A stretch of 64,000 nt of DNA, taken from positions 1 through 64,000 of the forward strand of contig UQMV01000009.1 of the NCBI GenBank assembly GCA_900542315.1, written 5' to 3'. A program made the translations under genes and the position numbers. This stretch comes from an uncultured Collinsella sp. GTDB taxonomy: Bacteria > Actinomycetota > Coriobacteriia > Coriobacteriales > Coriobacteriaceae. This document shows positions 17,368 through 25,627 of the stretch, piece by piece (position 1 is the first letter of the stretch; each line of letters begins with the position of its first letter). Under the pieces are notes generated by a model that searched no databases, was not told the DNA's origin, and saw only the letters and a program-made list of their open reading frames with translations.

Positions 17368-20300
17368 TCACGCTTCGCCCCAGAATCTATGGTTGTTGCG
17401 CAGGAGCTGTGCGGTTTTGTTCTCGGCGGCTGCAATGTCCGCCTCGTCAGCCTGCCAGGTCCAGTTGCCCGTGGCCACGCCCGGAACGTTCATGCGGGCG
17501 CCGTCGCCAAGCCCCAGGATATCCTGCAGCGGCATCATCACCAGGGGAGCGTCGCTTGCCAGCGCGTCGCTCATCAGCTTGGCCGCAAACTCAACACCGC
17601 TCGGCTCGTCGCCGCCGGCAAAGGAACGCGTACACCAGCCGGCGAGCGTCGAGGTGTCGTGCGTCGACGTGTACAGAATCTTGCCGGGCGTGGGATGCAC
17701 ACCGCAGCGAACGTCGTAGTCGCTAAACTCCAGCACGTCCATGCCGGGGAAGCCGCAGGTCGAAGCCATGGCGCGAACACCGGGCGTCAAATAGCCCAGG
17801 TCCTCGGCGATAAAGTTGAGCGGACCCAGCTCGTCATAGGCGGTCTGGAAAAGGTCCTTGCCCGGGCCTGCCAGCCAACGCCCGTCGGCGCAGGCCTTGC
17901 CCGCGGGAATGCTAAAGTAGCTGTGGAATCCCAGGAAGTGATCCAGGCGCACACGGTCGTAGAGCGAGAACGCGCGGCGCAGGCGATCCATCCACCAGCG
18001 GTAGCCGTTCTGCTTCATGTGGTCCCAGCGGAACGTCGGGTTGCCCCACACCTGGCCCTCGGGTGCAAAGTTGTCGGGCGGCGCGCCGGAAATCTCAATC
18101 GCCTTGCCGGTATCGGACAGCCAGAAGTTCTCGGGCTCGCTCCACGCATCTGCAGAATCGTCAGACACGTACATAGGAATATCGCCGATAACCTCGACGC
18201 CCTTCTTGTGCGCATAGTTCATGAGCTCGCACCAAGCCAGGTCAAAGCGGTACTGCATGTACGCCTGAAGCTCGGCCTCGTTGTGGAAGCGCTTGTCGTC
18301 GATCAGATGCTCGTTGTAGCGCGCGACATCTGCCGGCCAATCGTGGCGCGACTCGCCCTCAAAGTACTTCTTAACGGCCATGTAGACGCAGTACTTCTCG
18401 AGCCAATCGGCATTGCGATGTTTAAACGCGGTGTACAGCGGATCGGCATCCTCGCCGCCGCGGGCCTTCCAGGTCTCAAAGTCGGCGGCCAGCTCCTCGT
18501 GGCTTTCGGGCAGCAGGTCGATATTGCCTGCAAAGGCCGAAGGACCGGCGTAAGGGGAGCGGAAGAAGTCCGTGGGGTTTACGGGGAGAACCTGCCAGTA
18601 GCGCATGCCCATGGCGGCCAGATGGTCGATAAAGCGACGCGTGGGCGCGCCGATCGTACCGGGCTTGCCGTCGTCGGTCGGCACCGATGTGATATGGCAC
18701 ACAACACCCGCACCGTGATCGAGCGGCTCCTGCAGGCGCTGCTCGGCATGGTGATAGATGATCGACGAGCCCAGCGGATACAGATCGAGCGTGACCGTAC
18801 CGTTGTGGATCTCGCACTCGTGACCGCTGATCACGTCACTCGCACATTCGTCGAGCGCCGGAATCGTCACGCGGTGCGAGTTGCGCAGGCTGCGGTTGAT
18901 GATGACTGTCGCGGACTCGCCGTCTTTACCGGTACGGTTGTAGGCCAGCACCTCGTCATTGAGCGCGAAGGCCTTGATTTCACCGTCGATCATAAACGGC
19001 AGCGCGCGGCGCACAGCAGATGCGTTCTTGACGATCGCAAACGTATCGAAGTCGTGCAGGTCTTCCTTGGTCGGCATGGTGCGACGATTGCCCGGATCGG
19101 TGAGACCCTCCAAGCCGTATTCGTCGCCATAATAGATCGAAGGAACGCCCGGGAACGTCATCTGCATGAGCGTCGCGAGCCAAAAACGGCTCTTGGCCAG
19201 GCCCATCGCGTTCTCGTCCAGGCGCCACTTGCTGCGCTCGCACTCGGGCAGCTTCGACTCGTCGGGGCCGCCGCCGAGCACCGAGATGATGCGCGGACGG
19301 TCGTGGCTCGAAAGCAGATTAAGTGCGCAAGACAGGGCCTCACGCGGATAGTTCTCACGTAGGGTCTCGATATCCTCGGCAGCTTGGTAGGCGTTTTTGT
19401 AGCCCATCAAAAAGCCGATGACCATGTCGCGGAAGGGGTAATCCATGGCCGAGTCGAGCTCGGAGCCTTGCAGATAGCGACGCAGATGGCCGTAGCTGAT
19501 CTTGTTGGAGGCATCTTCCCAGACCTCGCCGAGCAGCAGCGCGTCGGGCTTCTCGGCGAGCACGGCCTTTTTGATCTCGGTCAGGAAGTCATCGGAAAGC
19601 TCGTCGGCCACATCCAGGCGCCAGCCGTGAGCGCCGGCGCGCAGCCATTTACGAATGACGCCGTCCTTGCCCAGGAGCCGCTCGCGTACCAGTTCGGAGC
19701 TCTCATTGATGGCGGGCATATTGCCCACGCCCCACCAACAGTCGTACGAGCCGTCCTCGTGGAAATAAAACGCATCGCGCCACGGCGAATCTTCGCTTTG
19801 CCATGCGCCCACTCCGGGATAGTTGCCGTAGCGGTTGAAGTAGATCGAATCGTCGCCCGTGTGGTTGAACACGCCGTCCAGAATGATGGAAATGCCCAGC
19901 TTCTCGGCCGCCTCGCACAGCTCAGTAAAGTCCTGCTCGGTGCCCAGAATCGGATCGATCTTGGTGTAATCGGCGGTGTCGTAGCGGTGGTTGCTCGCGG
20001 CTTCAAAAATGGGGTTAAGATAGATGGCCGTAAAGCCTAGCTCGGCGATGCGAGGCAGGTCTTCCTGGATACCCTTGAGCGATCCGCCGTAAAAGTCCCA
20101 GGTCTTGATGGAGCCGTCCTCGGCGCGCTCGTACACAGGCGGCTCGTTCCAGTCCTCGACCATGCGGCGCTGAATGCCCTTACGCGGTTTCTCGACCTCG
20201 GCCAGCGTGCGCTCGCGCCAGTGCTCGTCGCGGGCATAGCGATCGGGGAAGATCTGGTAGACCATACCGCGCTCGTACCACTCGGGTCGAACTTCGCGGT

Positions 20301-20664
20301 GCTTGTAGACGGTAATCTGGAAGGATGGAACCTCGGCGTAGTCGTAGGTTACGCCTTCGCCGCCGGTGCGGCCCTGTGGTGCGCCCAGGCGAACCTCGGG
20401 CTGGCCCTCGATATTGCAGATGAAGCTGTACCAGATAAGACAGGGCTCGGTGCACTCAAGCTCTACGGTCAATATGCCGTCGCCCTCGTGCGTCATGGGA
20501 TACCGAGACTCACCGATCTCATCGACCCAGGTGCGCAGCGTAAGCGTTGCCTGCGCGGGATCGGCATCCTCCAGAATCACGGAGAGCGAAAGGGTAGTTC
20601 CTGTGGTCACAGCGCCAAACGGAGTGCGAAACTGCGGCAGACGGCTGTTGTGTATCAATCTCAT
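17368..20664 (-). CDS. Bifunctional GH13 alpha-glucosidase/neopullulanase - GH77 4-alpha-glucanotransferase fusion
   Basis: A 1098-residue two-enzyme protein. After an N-terminal beta-sandwich the GH13 half (about residues 130-620) has DGVFNHTG (near 261), GWRLDVADE with the nucleophile Asp (near 350), LLGEVWE with the acid/base Glu (near 378) and SSHDRPR (near 453). The GH77 half (about 650-1098) has MRYWQVLPVNPT, SPYAGPSAFAGN, RLDHFLGF (nucleophile, near 910), FIAEDLG (acid/base, near 953) and THDTSTL (near 1001). It should trim or debranch maltodextrins and disproportionate the products, feeding the phosphorylase encoded upstream. No signal peptide is seen, so it is cytoplasmic. It has its own promoter region with GGTAAA-type sites. 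Confidence 0.92.
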   Translation of the reverse strand: MRLIHNSRLPQFRTPFGAVTTGTTLSLSVILEDADPAQATLTLRTWVDEIGESRYPMTHEGDGILTVELECTEPCLIWYSFICNIEGQPEVRLGAPQGRTGGEGVTYDYAEVPSFQITVYKHREVRPEWYERGMVYQIFPDRYARDEHWRERTLAEVEKPRKGIQRRMVEDWNEPPVYERAEDGSIKTWDFYGGSLKGIQEDLPRIAELGFTAIYLNPIFEAASNHRYDTADYTKIDPILGTEQDFTELCEAAEKLGISIILDGVFNHTGDDSIYFNRYGNYPGVGAWQSEDSPWRDAFYFHEDGSYDCWWGVGNMPAINESSELVRERLLGKDGVIRKWLRAGAHGWRLDVADELSDDFLTEIKKAVLAEKPDALLLGEVWEDASNKISYGHLRRYLQGSELDSAMDYPFRDMVIGFLMGYKNAYQAAEDIETLRENYPREALSCALNLLSSHDRPRIISVLGGGPDESKLPECERSKWRLDENAMGLAKSRFWLATLMQMTFPGVPSIYYGDEYGLEGLTDPGNRRTMPTKEDLHDFDTFAIVKNASAVRRALPFMIDGEIKAFALNDEVLAYNRTGKDGESATVIINRSLRNSHRVTIPALDECASDVISGHECEIHNGTVTLDLYPLGSSIIYHHAEQRLQEPLDHGAGVVCHITSVPTDDGKPGTIGAPTRRFIDHLAAMGMRYWQVLPVNPTDFFRSPYAGPSAFAGNIDLLPESHEELAADFETWKARGGEDADPLYTAFKHRNADWLEKYCVYMAVKKYFEGESRHDWPADVARYNEHLIDDKRFHNEAELQAYMQYRFDLAWCELMNYAHKKGVEVIGDIPMYVSDDSADAWSEPENFWLSDTGKAIEISGAPPDNFAPEGQVWGNPTFRWDHMKQNGYRWWMDRLRRAFSLYDRVRLDHFLGFHSYFSIPAGKACADGRWLAGPGKDLFQTAYDELGPLNFIAEDLGYLTPGVRAMASTCGFPGMDVLEFSDYDVRCGVHPTPGKILYTSTHDTSTLAGWCTRSFAGGDEPSGVEFAAKLMSDALASDAPLVMMPLQDILGLGDGARMNVPGVATGNWTWQADEADIAAAENKTAQLLRNNHRFWGEA

Positions 20665-20762
20665 AGTACGGTCCAGTTCAATAGAATCATGGCATGCTGG
20701 CCATGGGCTTTACGCACAGGATGTAAGTATATCTGTTGTACACAGGCTGTATAAACAACATC

Positions 20763-20807
20763 CGTTTACCATCGGCGAACGGTTGTCCTAGAAAATCGTT
20801 TTACCAA
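20763..20807 (-). promoter_or_regulatory. Putative operator half-sites and promoter of the GH13-GH77 gene
   Basis: Read on the minus strand, GGTAAAACG (within 20797-20807) and GGTAAACG (within 20763-20771) lie as direct repeats upstream of a TATACT -10-like box about 33 bp further downstream. The same word occurs upstream of glgB. This is a proposal from shared sequence only. Confidence 0.45.
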
Positions 20808-20819
20808 CTACCTACAGAG

Positions 20820-20846
20820 AAGGGGCGCCCGGTTGGAGCGCCCCTT
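20820..20846 (-). terminator. Stem-loop after glgA
   Basis: A 9-bp perfect stem AAGGGGCGC/GCGCCCCTT with a 9-base loop lies 36 bp past the glgA stop. Neither strand shows a good U-tract. Confidence 0.45.
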
Positions 20847-20882
20847 ACTTAGGGTTTGATGAGGTTTTGGATCGCCTGCGGG

Positions 20883-23150
20883 CTAGCGGCGCTTGCGGGT
20901 GGCCGTTGCCTTGCGGACGGAGGTCTTCTTGGTCGGAGCCTTTTCCTCGGCCTGAGCGGCGGGGGAGACCGGGGCCTCCTTGGCGGGCTCAGGCTTGGCC
21001 TTTACCTCGGTCTTGGGCTCAACTTTGACAGCAGCGGGCTTAGCCTCTGCCTTGGGAGCGGCAGCTTTGGTCGTGGTCTTTTTGGCCGTCGTCGTGGTGC
21101 GCTTGCGTGTAGTGGTCTTGGCGGTTGGCTTGGCCTCGACGGTTACCTCGGCCTTGGACTCGGCGGGCGTCTCCTCGACTTTGGCGGCCGGCTTTGCGGC
21201 TGCCTTGGTCGTGGCGGTCTTCGTGGTCGTCGACTTCGTTGCCGTGATCTTTTTGGCTGCCGTTGCCTTCTTGGCGGTCGCGGTCGACTTCTTGGCAGTG
21301 GTCTTGGCCGGAGCCTTGGCGGCCGGCTTGGCCTCAGCGACCTCGGCCTTTACCTCGGGAGCAGCCTCAGCTTCTGCGGCCTTCTTGGCAGCGGCGGTCG
21401 TGCGCTTGCGTGTGGTGGTTGCCTTGGCAGCCGTTGTTTTAGTCGCGGCAGCCTTGGTCGTCGTAACCTTCTTAGCGGTCGTCTTGCTGGTCGTGGTCTT
21501 CATAGCTGCGTGCTTTGCAGCGGGCTTGACCTCGGCCTCTGCCTCAGGAGCAACCTCAGTCTTCACCTCAGGCTCGGCCTTTGCGGACTCAGCCTCAACC
21601 GGCTTCTCCTTGGCCTTGGGCTCCTTAGCGGCCACAGGCTCAGCAACAGTCTCAGGCTCGTCGACAACAGCCGCCGGCCTCTCAATTTCCGGGTGCATAA
21701 AGAAGTACAGGTCCAGATACTTGTCGGCCGAACGCGTCCAGCTAAAGTCCTGGCTCATGGCCTGCGTGACCAGCTGGTTCCAGGCGTCGCGGTTATCCCA
21801 GAACAGACGCGCCGCGCGGAATACCGCATCGCCCATTTCGTCTCCGTTAAAGTTGGTAAACGAGAAGCCCGTGCCCTCGCCGGTAAACTCGTTGTACGGC
21901 TGCACGGTGTCCTTCAAGCCACCGGTCTCGCGCACGATGGGCAGGGTGCCGTAGCGCATGGCGATGATCTGCGAAAGGCCGCAGGGCTCAAACTTCGAAG
22001 GCATCAGGAACATATCGGCGGCGGCATACATACGCTGCGACAGCGCCGGATCAAACTCGATGCGAGCGGCCATAGTGCCGGGGTACTTGTCCTGGAAGTA
22101 GCGCAGACCGTCCTCGTAGTCACGGTCGCCGGTGCCCAGCACCGCCACCTGCACGCCGCCGGCCAGAATGCGGTCGAGCGCGTACATGACCAGGTCCATG
22201 CCCTTCTGGCGCGTCAGGCGCGTGACCATAACCATCAGCGGGCGGTCGTCGCGAACCTCGAGCCCCAGCTCCTCCTGCAGCTTGGCCTTGCATACGGCCT
22301 TGCCGGAGCGGTCCTCCACGGTGTAGTTGGCGGCAATGCGCTTGTCGGTCTCCGGGTCAAAGCCGGCAACGTCGATGCCATTCAAAATGCCCTGCAGCGC
22401 GTAAGAACGCTCGCGCAGCACGCCGTCCAGGCCCTCGCCAAACTCGGGCGTCTGAATCTCGTTGGCATAGGTGGGGCTCACCGTGGTGATGGCGTCGGCA
22501 TAGCGAAGCGCGCCCAGCATGTAGTTGATGCTGCAGGCGTCGCAACGCAGCTGCGACGCGGCCGCCGGAATATGCGCTACACCCAGGATATCCTCCATTA
22601 CGGTGTCGCTAAACTGGCCCTGGAACGCCACGTTGTGGATCGAGAACACGGTCTTTACGCGGTCATACAGCGGCAGACCCTGGTAGAACTCTCGCAAAAA
22701 CACGGGCGCCAGTGCCGTCTGCCAGTCGTTGCAGTGCAGGATGTCGCACTCAAAGCCGGCCGGCAGGTGTTGCAGGCTCTCGGTGATGGCCTTGGAGAAG
22801 AACGCAAAGCGCTCGCCGTCGTCAAAGAAGCCGTACGGATAGTCGCGCGCAAAGTAGCGCTCGTTGTCGATGAACATATAGGTGACGCCGTCGTGCTCGA
22901 GCTTCTCGAGTCCGCAGTACTCATTGCGCCAGCCCAGGCTCACGTAAAAGTCGGAGAAGTGCTCCATTTGCGCCTTGTACTCGTCCTTGATGGTGGCGTA
23001 CTTGGGCACCATCACGATAACCTCGGCGCCGGCACGCACAAGCGCCGCAGGCAGTGAGCCCGCCACGTCGCCCAGGCCACCGGTCTTAACAAACGGTGCG
23101 CACTCGGCCGAGGCAAACACGATCTGCATCTTTTTGCTGGTTTCTGCCAT
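20883..23150 (-). CDS. glgA: Glycogen synthase with long histone-like cationic C-terminal tail
   Basis: A 755-residue GT5 enzyme extending alpha-1,4-glucan from ADP-glucose. The N-terminal KTGGLGDVAGSLP binds ADP-glucose, and the C-terminal Rossmann half has SKFEPCGLSQIIAMRYGTLPIVRETGGL. The catalytic part ends near residue 485. The remaining 265 or so residues are low-complexity, built of Lys, Ala, Thr, Val, Glu and Pro: a Glu-rich stretch first, then many AKK/TTK/TRKRT units ending in TATRKRR, much like histone H1 or actinobacterial HupB tails. Typical GlgA is about 480 residues. The ATG at 23150 has GGGAGACAAT before it; an earlier ATG has no ribosome site. It is last of the glgBPCDA group. 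Confidence 0.95.
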   Translation of the reverse strand: MAETSKKMQIVFASAECAPFVKTGGLGDVAGSLPAALVRAGAEVIVMVPKYATIKDEYKAQMEHFSDFYVSLGWRNEYCGLEKLEHDGVTYMFIDNERYFARDYPYGFFDDGERFAFFSKAITESLQHLPAGFECDILHCNDWQTALAPVFLREFYQGLPLYDRVKTVFSIHNVAFQGQFSDTVMEDILGVAHIPAAASQLRCDACSINYMLGALRYADAITTVSPTYANEIQTPEFGEGLDGVLRERSYALQGILNGIDVAGFDPETDKRIAANYTVEDRSGKAVCKAKLQEELGLEVRDDRPLMVMVTRLTRQKGMDLVMYALDRILAGGVQVAVLGTGDRDYEDGLRYFQDKYPGTMAARIEFDPALSQRMYAAADMFLMPSKFEPCGLSQIIAMRYGTLPIVRETGGLKDTVQPYNEFTGEGTGFSFTNFNGDEMGDAVFRAARLFWDNRDAWNQLVTQAMSQDFSWTRSADKYLDLYFFMHPEIERPAAVVDEPETVAEPVAAKEPKAKEKPVEAESAKAEPEVKTEVAPEAEAEVKPAAKHAAMKTTTSKTTAKKVTTTKAAATKTTAAKATTTRKRTTAAAKKAAEAEAAPEVKAEVAEAKPAAKAPAKTTAKKSTATAKKATAAKKITATKSTTTKTATTKAAAKPAAKVEETPAESKAEVTVEAKPTAKTTTRKRTTTTAKKTTTKAAAPKAEAKPAAVKVEPKTEVKAKPEPAKEAPVSPAAQAEEKAPTKKTSVRKATATRKRR

Positions 23151-23174
23151 ATTGTCTCCCATGTTGCAATTCGA

Positions 23175-23208
23175 GAATAGCCGCCTGGCGCTAACCGGGC
23201 GGCTATTC
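23175..23208 (-). terminator. Intercistronic hairpin between glgD and glgA
   Basis: An 11-bp perfect stem GAATAGCCGCC/GGCGGCTATTC can be extended by three more pairs including one G-U. It has no U-tract, so it may stabilise an RNA end or partly terminate rather than stop all transcription. Confidence 0.5.
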
Positions 23209-23240
23209 TACCGTTTACGTGCTATTTTGCGACGCCAATG

Positions 23241-24368
23241 TTAACGTACGATGGTGGTATCGGAAGTTAACGGAGCCTTGCCCAGCACCAGGATGTTCTC
23301 GGGCGTGCCGCGGAGCTCGGTGTTGCTGGGAACCACGTTGTTCTTGTCCAGGATGGCGTTCTCAACGCGGGCGCCGCTCTTGATGATGCAGCTCTGGTTG
23401 ATGATCGAGTTGGTCACCGAGGCGCCTTCCTCAACCACAACGCCGCGCGACAGGATCGAGTTGCGCACGGTGCCCTTGATGATGCAGCCGGCCGAGATAA
23501 TCGAGTTGCAGGCGTGACTGCCGGTCGCATAACGCGAAGGCGGCACGTCGTGAGCCTTGGTCAGGATCGGGCGCTCGGGGTCAAAGAGCTGGTCGGCTAC
23601 GGTCTGGTCGAGCAGATCCATGCTACGGCGATATAGCGACTTCTCGCTAAACACGCCCACGACCTCGCCCTTGTACTCGTAGCTGCACACGTCGATGTTG
23701 CCAAAGTCGCCCTGAAGTGCCTCGAGCAGGTCTAGATAGTCGGCGGCTTGGTAGTGGTCGATGATCTCGAGCAGCGTCTCGCGGTTGACGATGCAGCAGT
23801 CCATAGAGGCGTTGTCGCCGTACACGACGCCAGCGCTCACGCCCGTCAGGCGGCCGTTCTCGTTAATCTCGAGCTTGGTCTCGTCATCGACGTTGCGCGT
23901 GGCCTTGCAGTACACCACGGTCATCTGGGCACCGGAGTTCTCGTGCGCGTCGATGATGGTGTTGAGGTCCATGTTAAAGATGATATTGGTGCCCATCATC
24001 ACAACGTAGGGCTTGTCCGAGCGCTGGAACAGCGTCTTGTTGGAGATGATGTCGCGCAGCAGGAAGCGCATGCCGCCCTTGGTGGTGCCATACGCGTTGC
24101 CGGGCACCATGAACAGGCCGCCCTTCTTGCGGTCCAGGCCCCAGTCCTTGCCCGAGCCCACGTGGTCGATCAGTGAGCGGTAGTTGCCCGGCATGACGAC
24201 GCCGACGGTCTTAATGCCGGCATTCATCATGTTGGACAGCGGAAAATCGATCAGGCGGTAGCGGCCCAAAAACGGAACGGACGCGATGGGACGGTCCTTG
24301 AGCAGCACGCTGCCGTAGGTCGAAGAGTAGTTAGCGGTGATATAACCGATGGCCTTGCGATTGATCAT
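23241..24368 (-). CDS. glgD: Glucose-1-phosphate adenylyltransferase subunit GlgD
   Basis: A 375-residue nucleotidyltransferase-fold protein with a C-terminal left-handed beta helix. It has FLGRYRLIDFPLSNMMNAGI and the GlgD-type N-terminus lacking the GGxGxRL loop seen in GlgC, so it is expected to be the regulatory partner in a GlgC-GlgD complex. The ATG at 24368 follows AAGGGGGAATGATCCG, inside the end of glgC; only four bases separate the genes. This fixes the start over an upstream in-frame ATG. Confidence 0.93.
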   Translation of the reverse strand: MINRKAIGYITANYSSTYGSVLLKDRPIASVPFLGRYRLIDFPLSNMMNAGIKTVGVVMPGNYRSLIDHVGSGKDWGLDRKKGGLFMVPGNAYGTTKGGMRFLLRDIISNKTLFQRSDKPYVVMMGTNIIFNMDLNTIIDAHENSGAQMTVVYCKATRNVDDETKLEINENGRLTGVSAGVVYGDNASMDCCIVNRETLLEIIDHYQAADYLDLLEALQGDFGNIDVCSYEYKGEVVGVFSEKSLYRRSMDLLDQTVADQLFDPERPILTKAHDVPPSRYATGSHACNSIISAGCIIKGTVRNSILSRGVVVEEGASVTNSIINQSCIIKSGARVENAILDKNNVVPSNTELRGTPENILVLGKAPLTSDTTIVR

Positions 24369-24372
24369 CGGA

Positions 24373-25521
24373 TCATTCCCCCTTCCCGATAACGACGTCA
24401 TTTCCAACGACGGCCGTATCCTTGGTGGTATCGACAGAGCCGAGCTTCACGCCCTCTTCGACCGTGGAGTTCTCGCCCAAAATAGCGCGGCAGATGTGCG
24501 CGCCGCTCTTAACGTGCGCACCCGGCAGCAGCACGGAGTCCTCGACCACGGCGCGCTCCTCGATGATGACATCGGTCGAAAGGATCGAGTGGCGAGCGGT
24601 GCCGTAGATCTTGCAGCCGTTGGAGACCAGGCAGTCGTCCAGGCGTCCGTCCGGGCCAATGTAGTGCGGCGGACGCGTGGTGATGTTGGACATGATGGGG
24701 AAGTGCTTGTCGAACAGATCGAACTCTGGGCTGTTGCCCAGCAGGTCCATCGAGGTCTCGTGGAAGCTGGCGATGGTGCCGACGTCCTTCCAAAAGCCGT
24801 GGAACTCGTAGCTGTATAGGCGCTTGTTCTCGCCGAGCAGCTTGGGGATGATGTCCTTGCCAAAGTCGTGGCTCGAGCGCTGGTCAAGAGCGTCCTCCTC
24901 GAGCGCCTCGATCAGCACGTCGGCCGAGAAGATGTAGATGCCCATGGACGCGAGGTTCGAATCGGGCTTATCGGGCTTCTCGGTGAACTTGGTGATGCGG
25001 CCGTCCTCGGGGTCGGTGGTCAGGATGCCAAAGCGGCTGGCCTCCTCCCACGGCACGGGCATAACGCTCACCGTGAGGTCGGCGTTGTTCTCAATGTGCG
25101 TCTTGAGCATCTTGCGGTAGTCCATGCGATACAGGTGATCGCCCGAAAGAATCAGGACGTACTTGGGGTCGTTGGCCTTGATGTAGTCGAGGTTCTGCGT
25201 AATGGCGTCGGCCGTGCCCGCATACCAGGCGCCGCCGGTCTGCGTCTCGTACGGCGGCAGGATCGACACGCCGCCGTCGCGGCTGTCCAGATCCCACGCC
25301 TCGCCGGAGCCCACGTAGGCATGCAGCAGGTAGGGGCGATACTGCGTCAGAACGCCCACCGTGTCGATGCCCGAGTTGGAGCAGTTGGACAGCGAAAAGT
25401 CGATAATGCGGAACTTGCCACCAAAGCTAACCGCCGGCTTAGCGATCTTTTGGGTGAGTGCCCCCAATCGGCTGCCCTGTCCTCCTGCGAGGAGCATCGC
25501 GATGCATTCTTTCTTACTCAT
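24373..25521 (-). CDS. glgC: Glucose-1-phosphate adenylyltransferase (ADP-glucose pyrophosphorylase)
   Basis: A 382-residue enzyme making ADP-glucose from glucose-1-P and ATP, the committed step of glycogen synthesis. It has the nucleotide loop LLAGGQGSRLGALT, the KPAVSFGGKFRIIDFSLSNC segment, WYAGTADAI and SGDHLYRMDY. The C-terminal hexapeptide-repeat beta helix follows. The ATG at 25521 has the site AGAAGGAGAAATCG. It is immediately upstream of glgD, with which it probably forms a heterotetramer as in Bacillus and other Gram-positives. Confidence 0.97.
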   Translation of the reverse strand: MSKKECIAMLLAGGQGSRLGALTQKIAKPAVSFGGKFRIIDFSLSNCSNSGIDTVGVLTQYRPYLLHAYVGSGEAWDLDSRDGGVSILPPYETQTGGAWYAGTADAITQNLDYIKANDPKYVLILSGDHLYRMDYRKMLKTHIENNADLTVSVMPVPWEEASRFGILTTDPEDGRITKFTEKPDKPDSNLASMGIYIFSADVLIEALEEDALDQRSSHDFGKDIIPKLLGENKRLYSYEFHGFWKDVGTIASFHETSMDLLGNSPEFDLFDKHFPIMSNITTRPPHYIGPDGRLDDCLVSNGCKIYGTARHSILSTDVIIEERAVVEDSVLLPGAHVKSGAHICRAILGENSTVEEGVKLGSVDTTKDTAVVGNDVVIGKGE

Positions 25522-25561
25522 CGATTTCTCCTTCTGTCATCGATGTTCCTAAACCCATTAG

Positions 25562-25592
25562 CGACGGGCGCGGCGCTTGGACGCGCCCGTCG
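25562..25592 (-). terminator. Intercistronic hairpin between glgP and glgC
   Basis: An 11-bp perfect stem CGACGGGCGCG/CGCGCCCGTCG with a 9-base loop lies 36 bp past the glgP stop. There is no strong U-tract on the minus strand. Confidence 0.5.
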
Positions 25593-25627
25593 AATAATGC
25601 CGTGCCGGCAAAGGGAATGCGCGCCCT

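Noticed and set aside
20980..21650. A CRISPR array or tandem repeat in the repetitive 3' part of glgA
   Set aside because: The repetition is low-complexity coding sequence (Lys/Ala/Thr codons) without constant repeat and spacer lengths.
20856..23057. A 733-codon open frame antisense to glgA, rich in Leu/Gly/Val
   Set aside because: It mirrors the Lys/Ala/Thr tail and the GC-ending codons of glgA; it has no family motif and glgA is certain.
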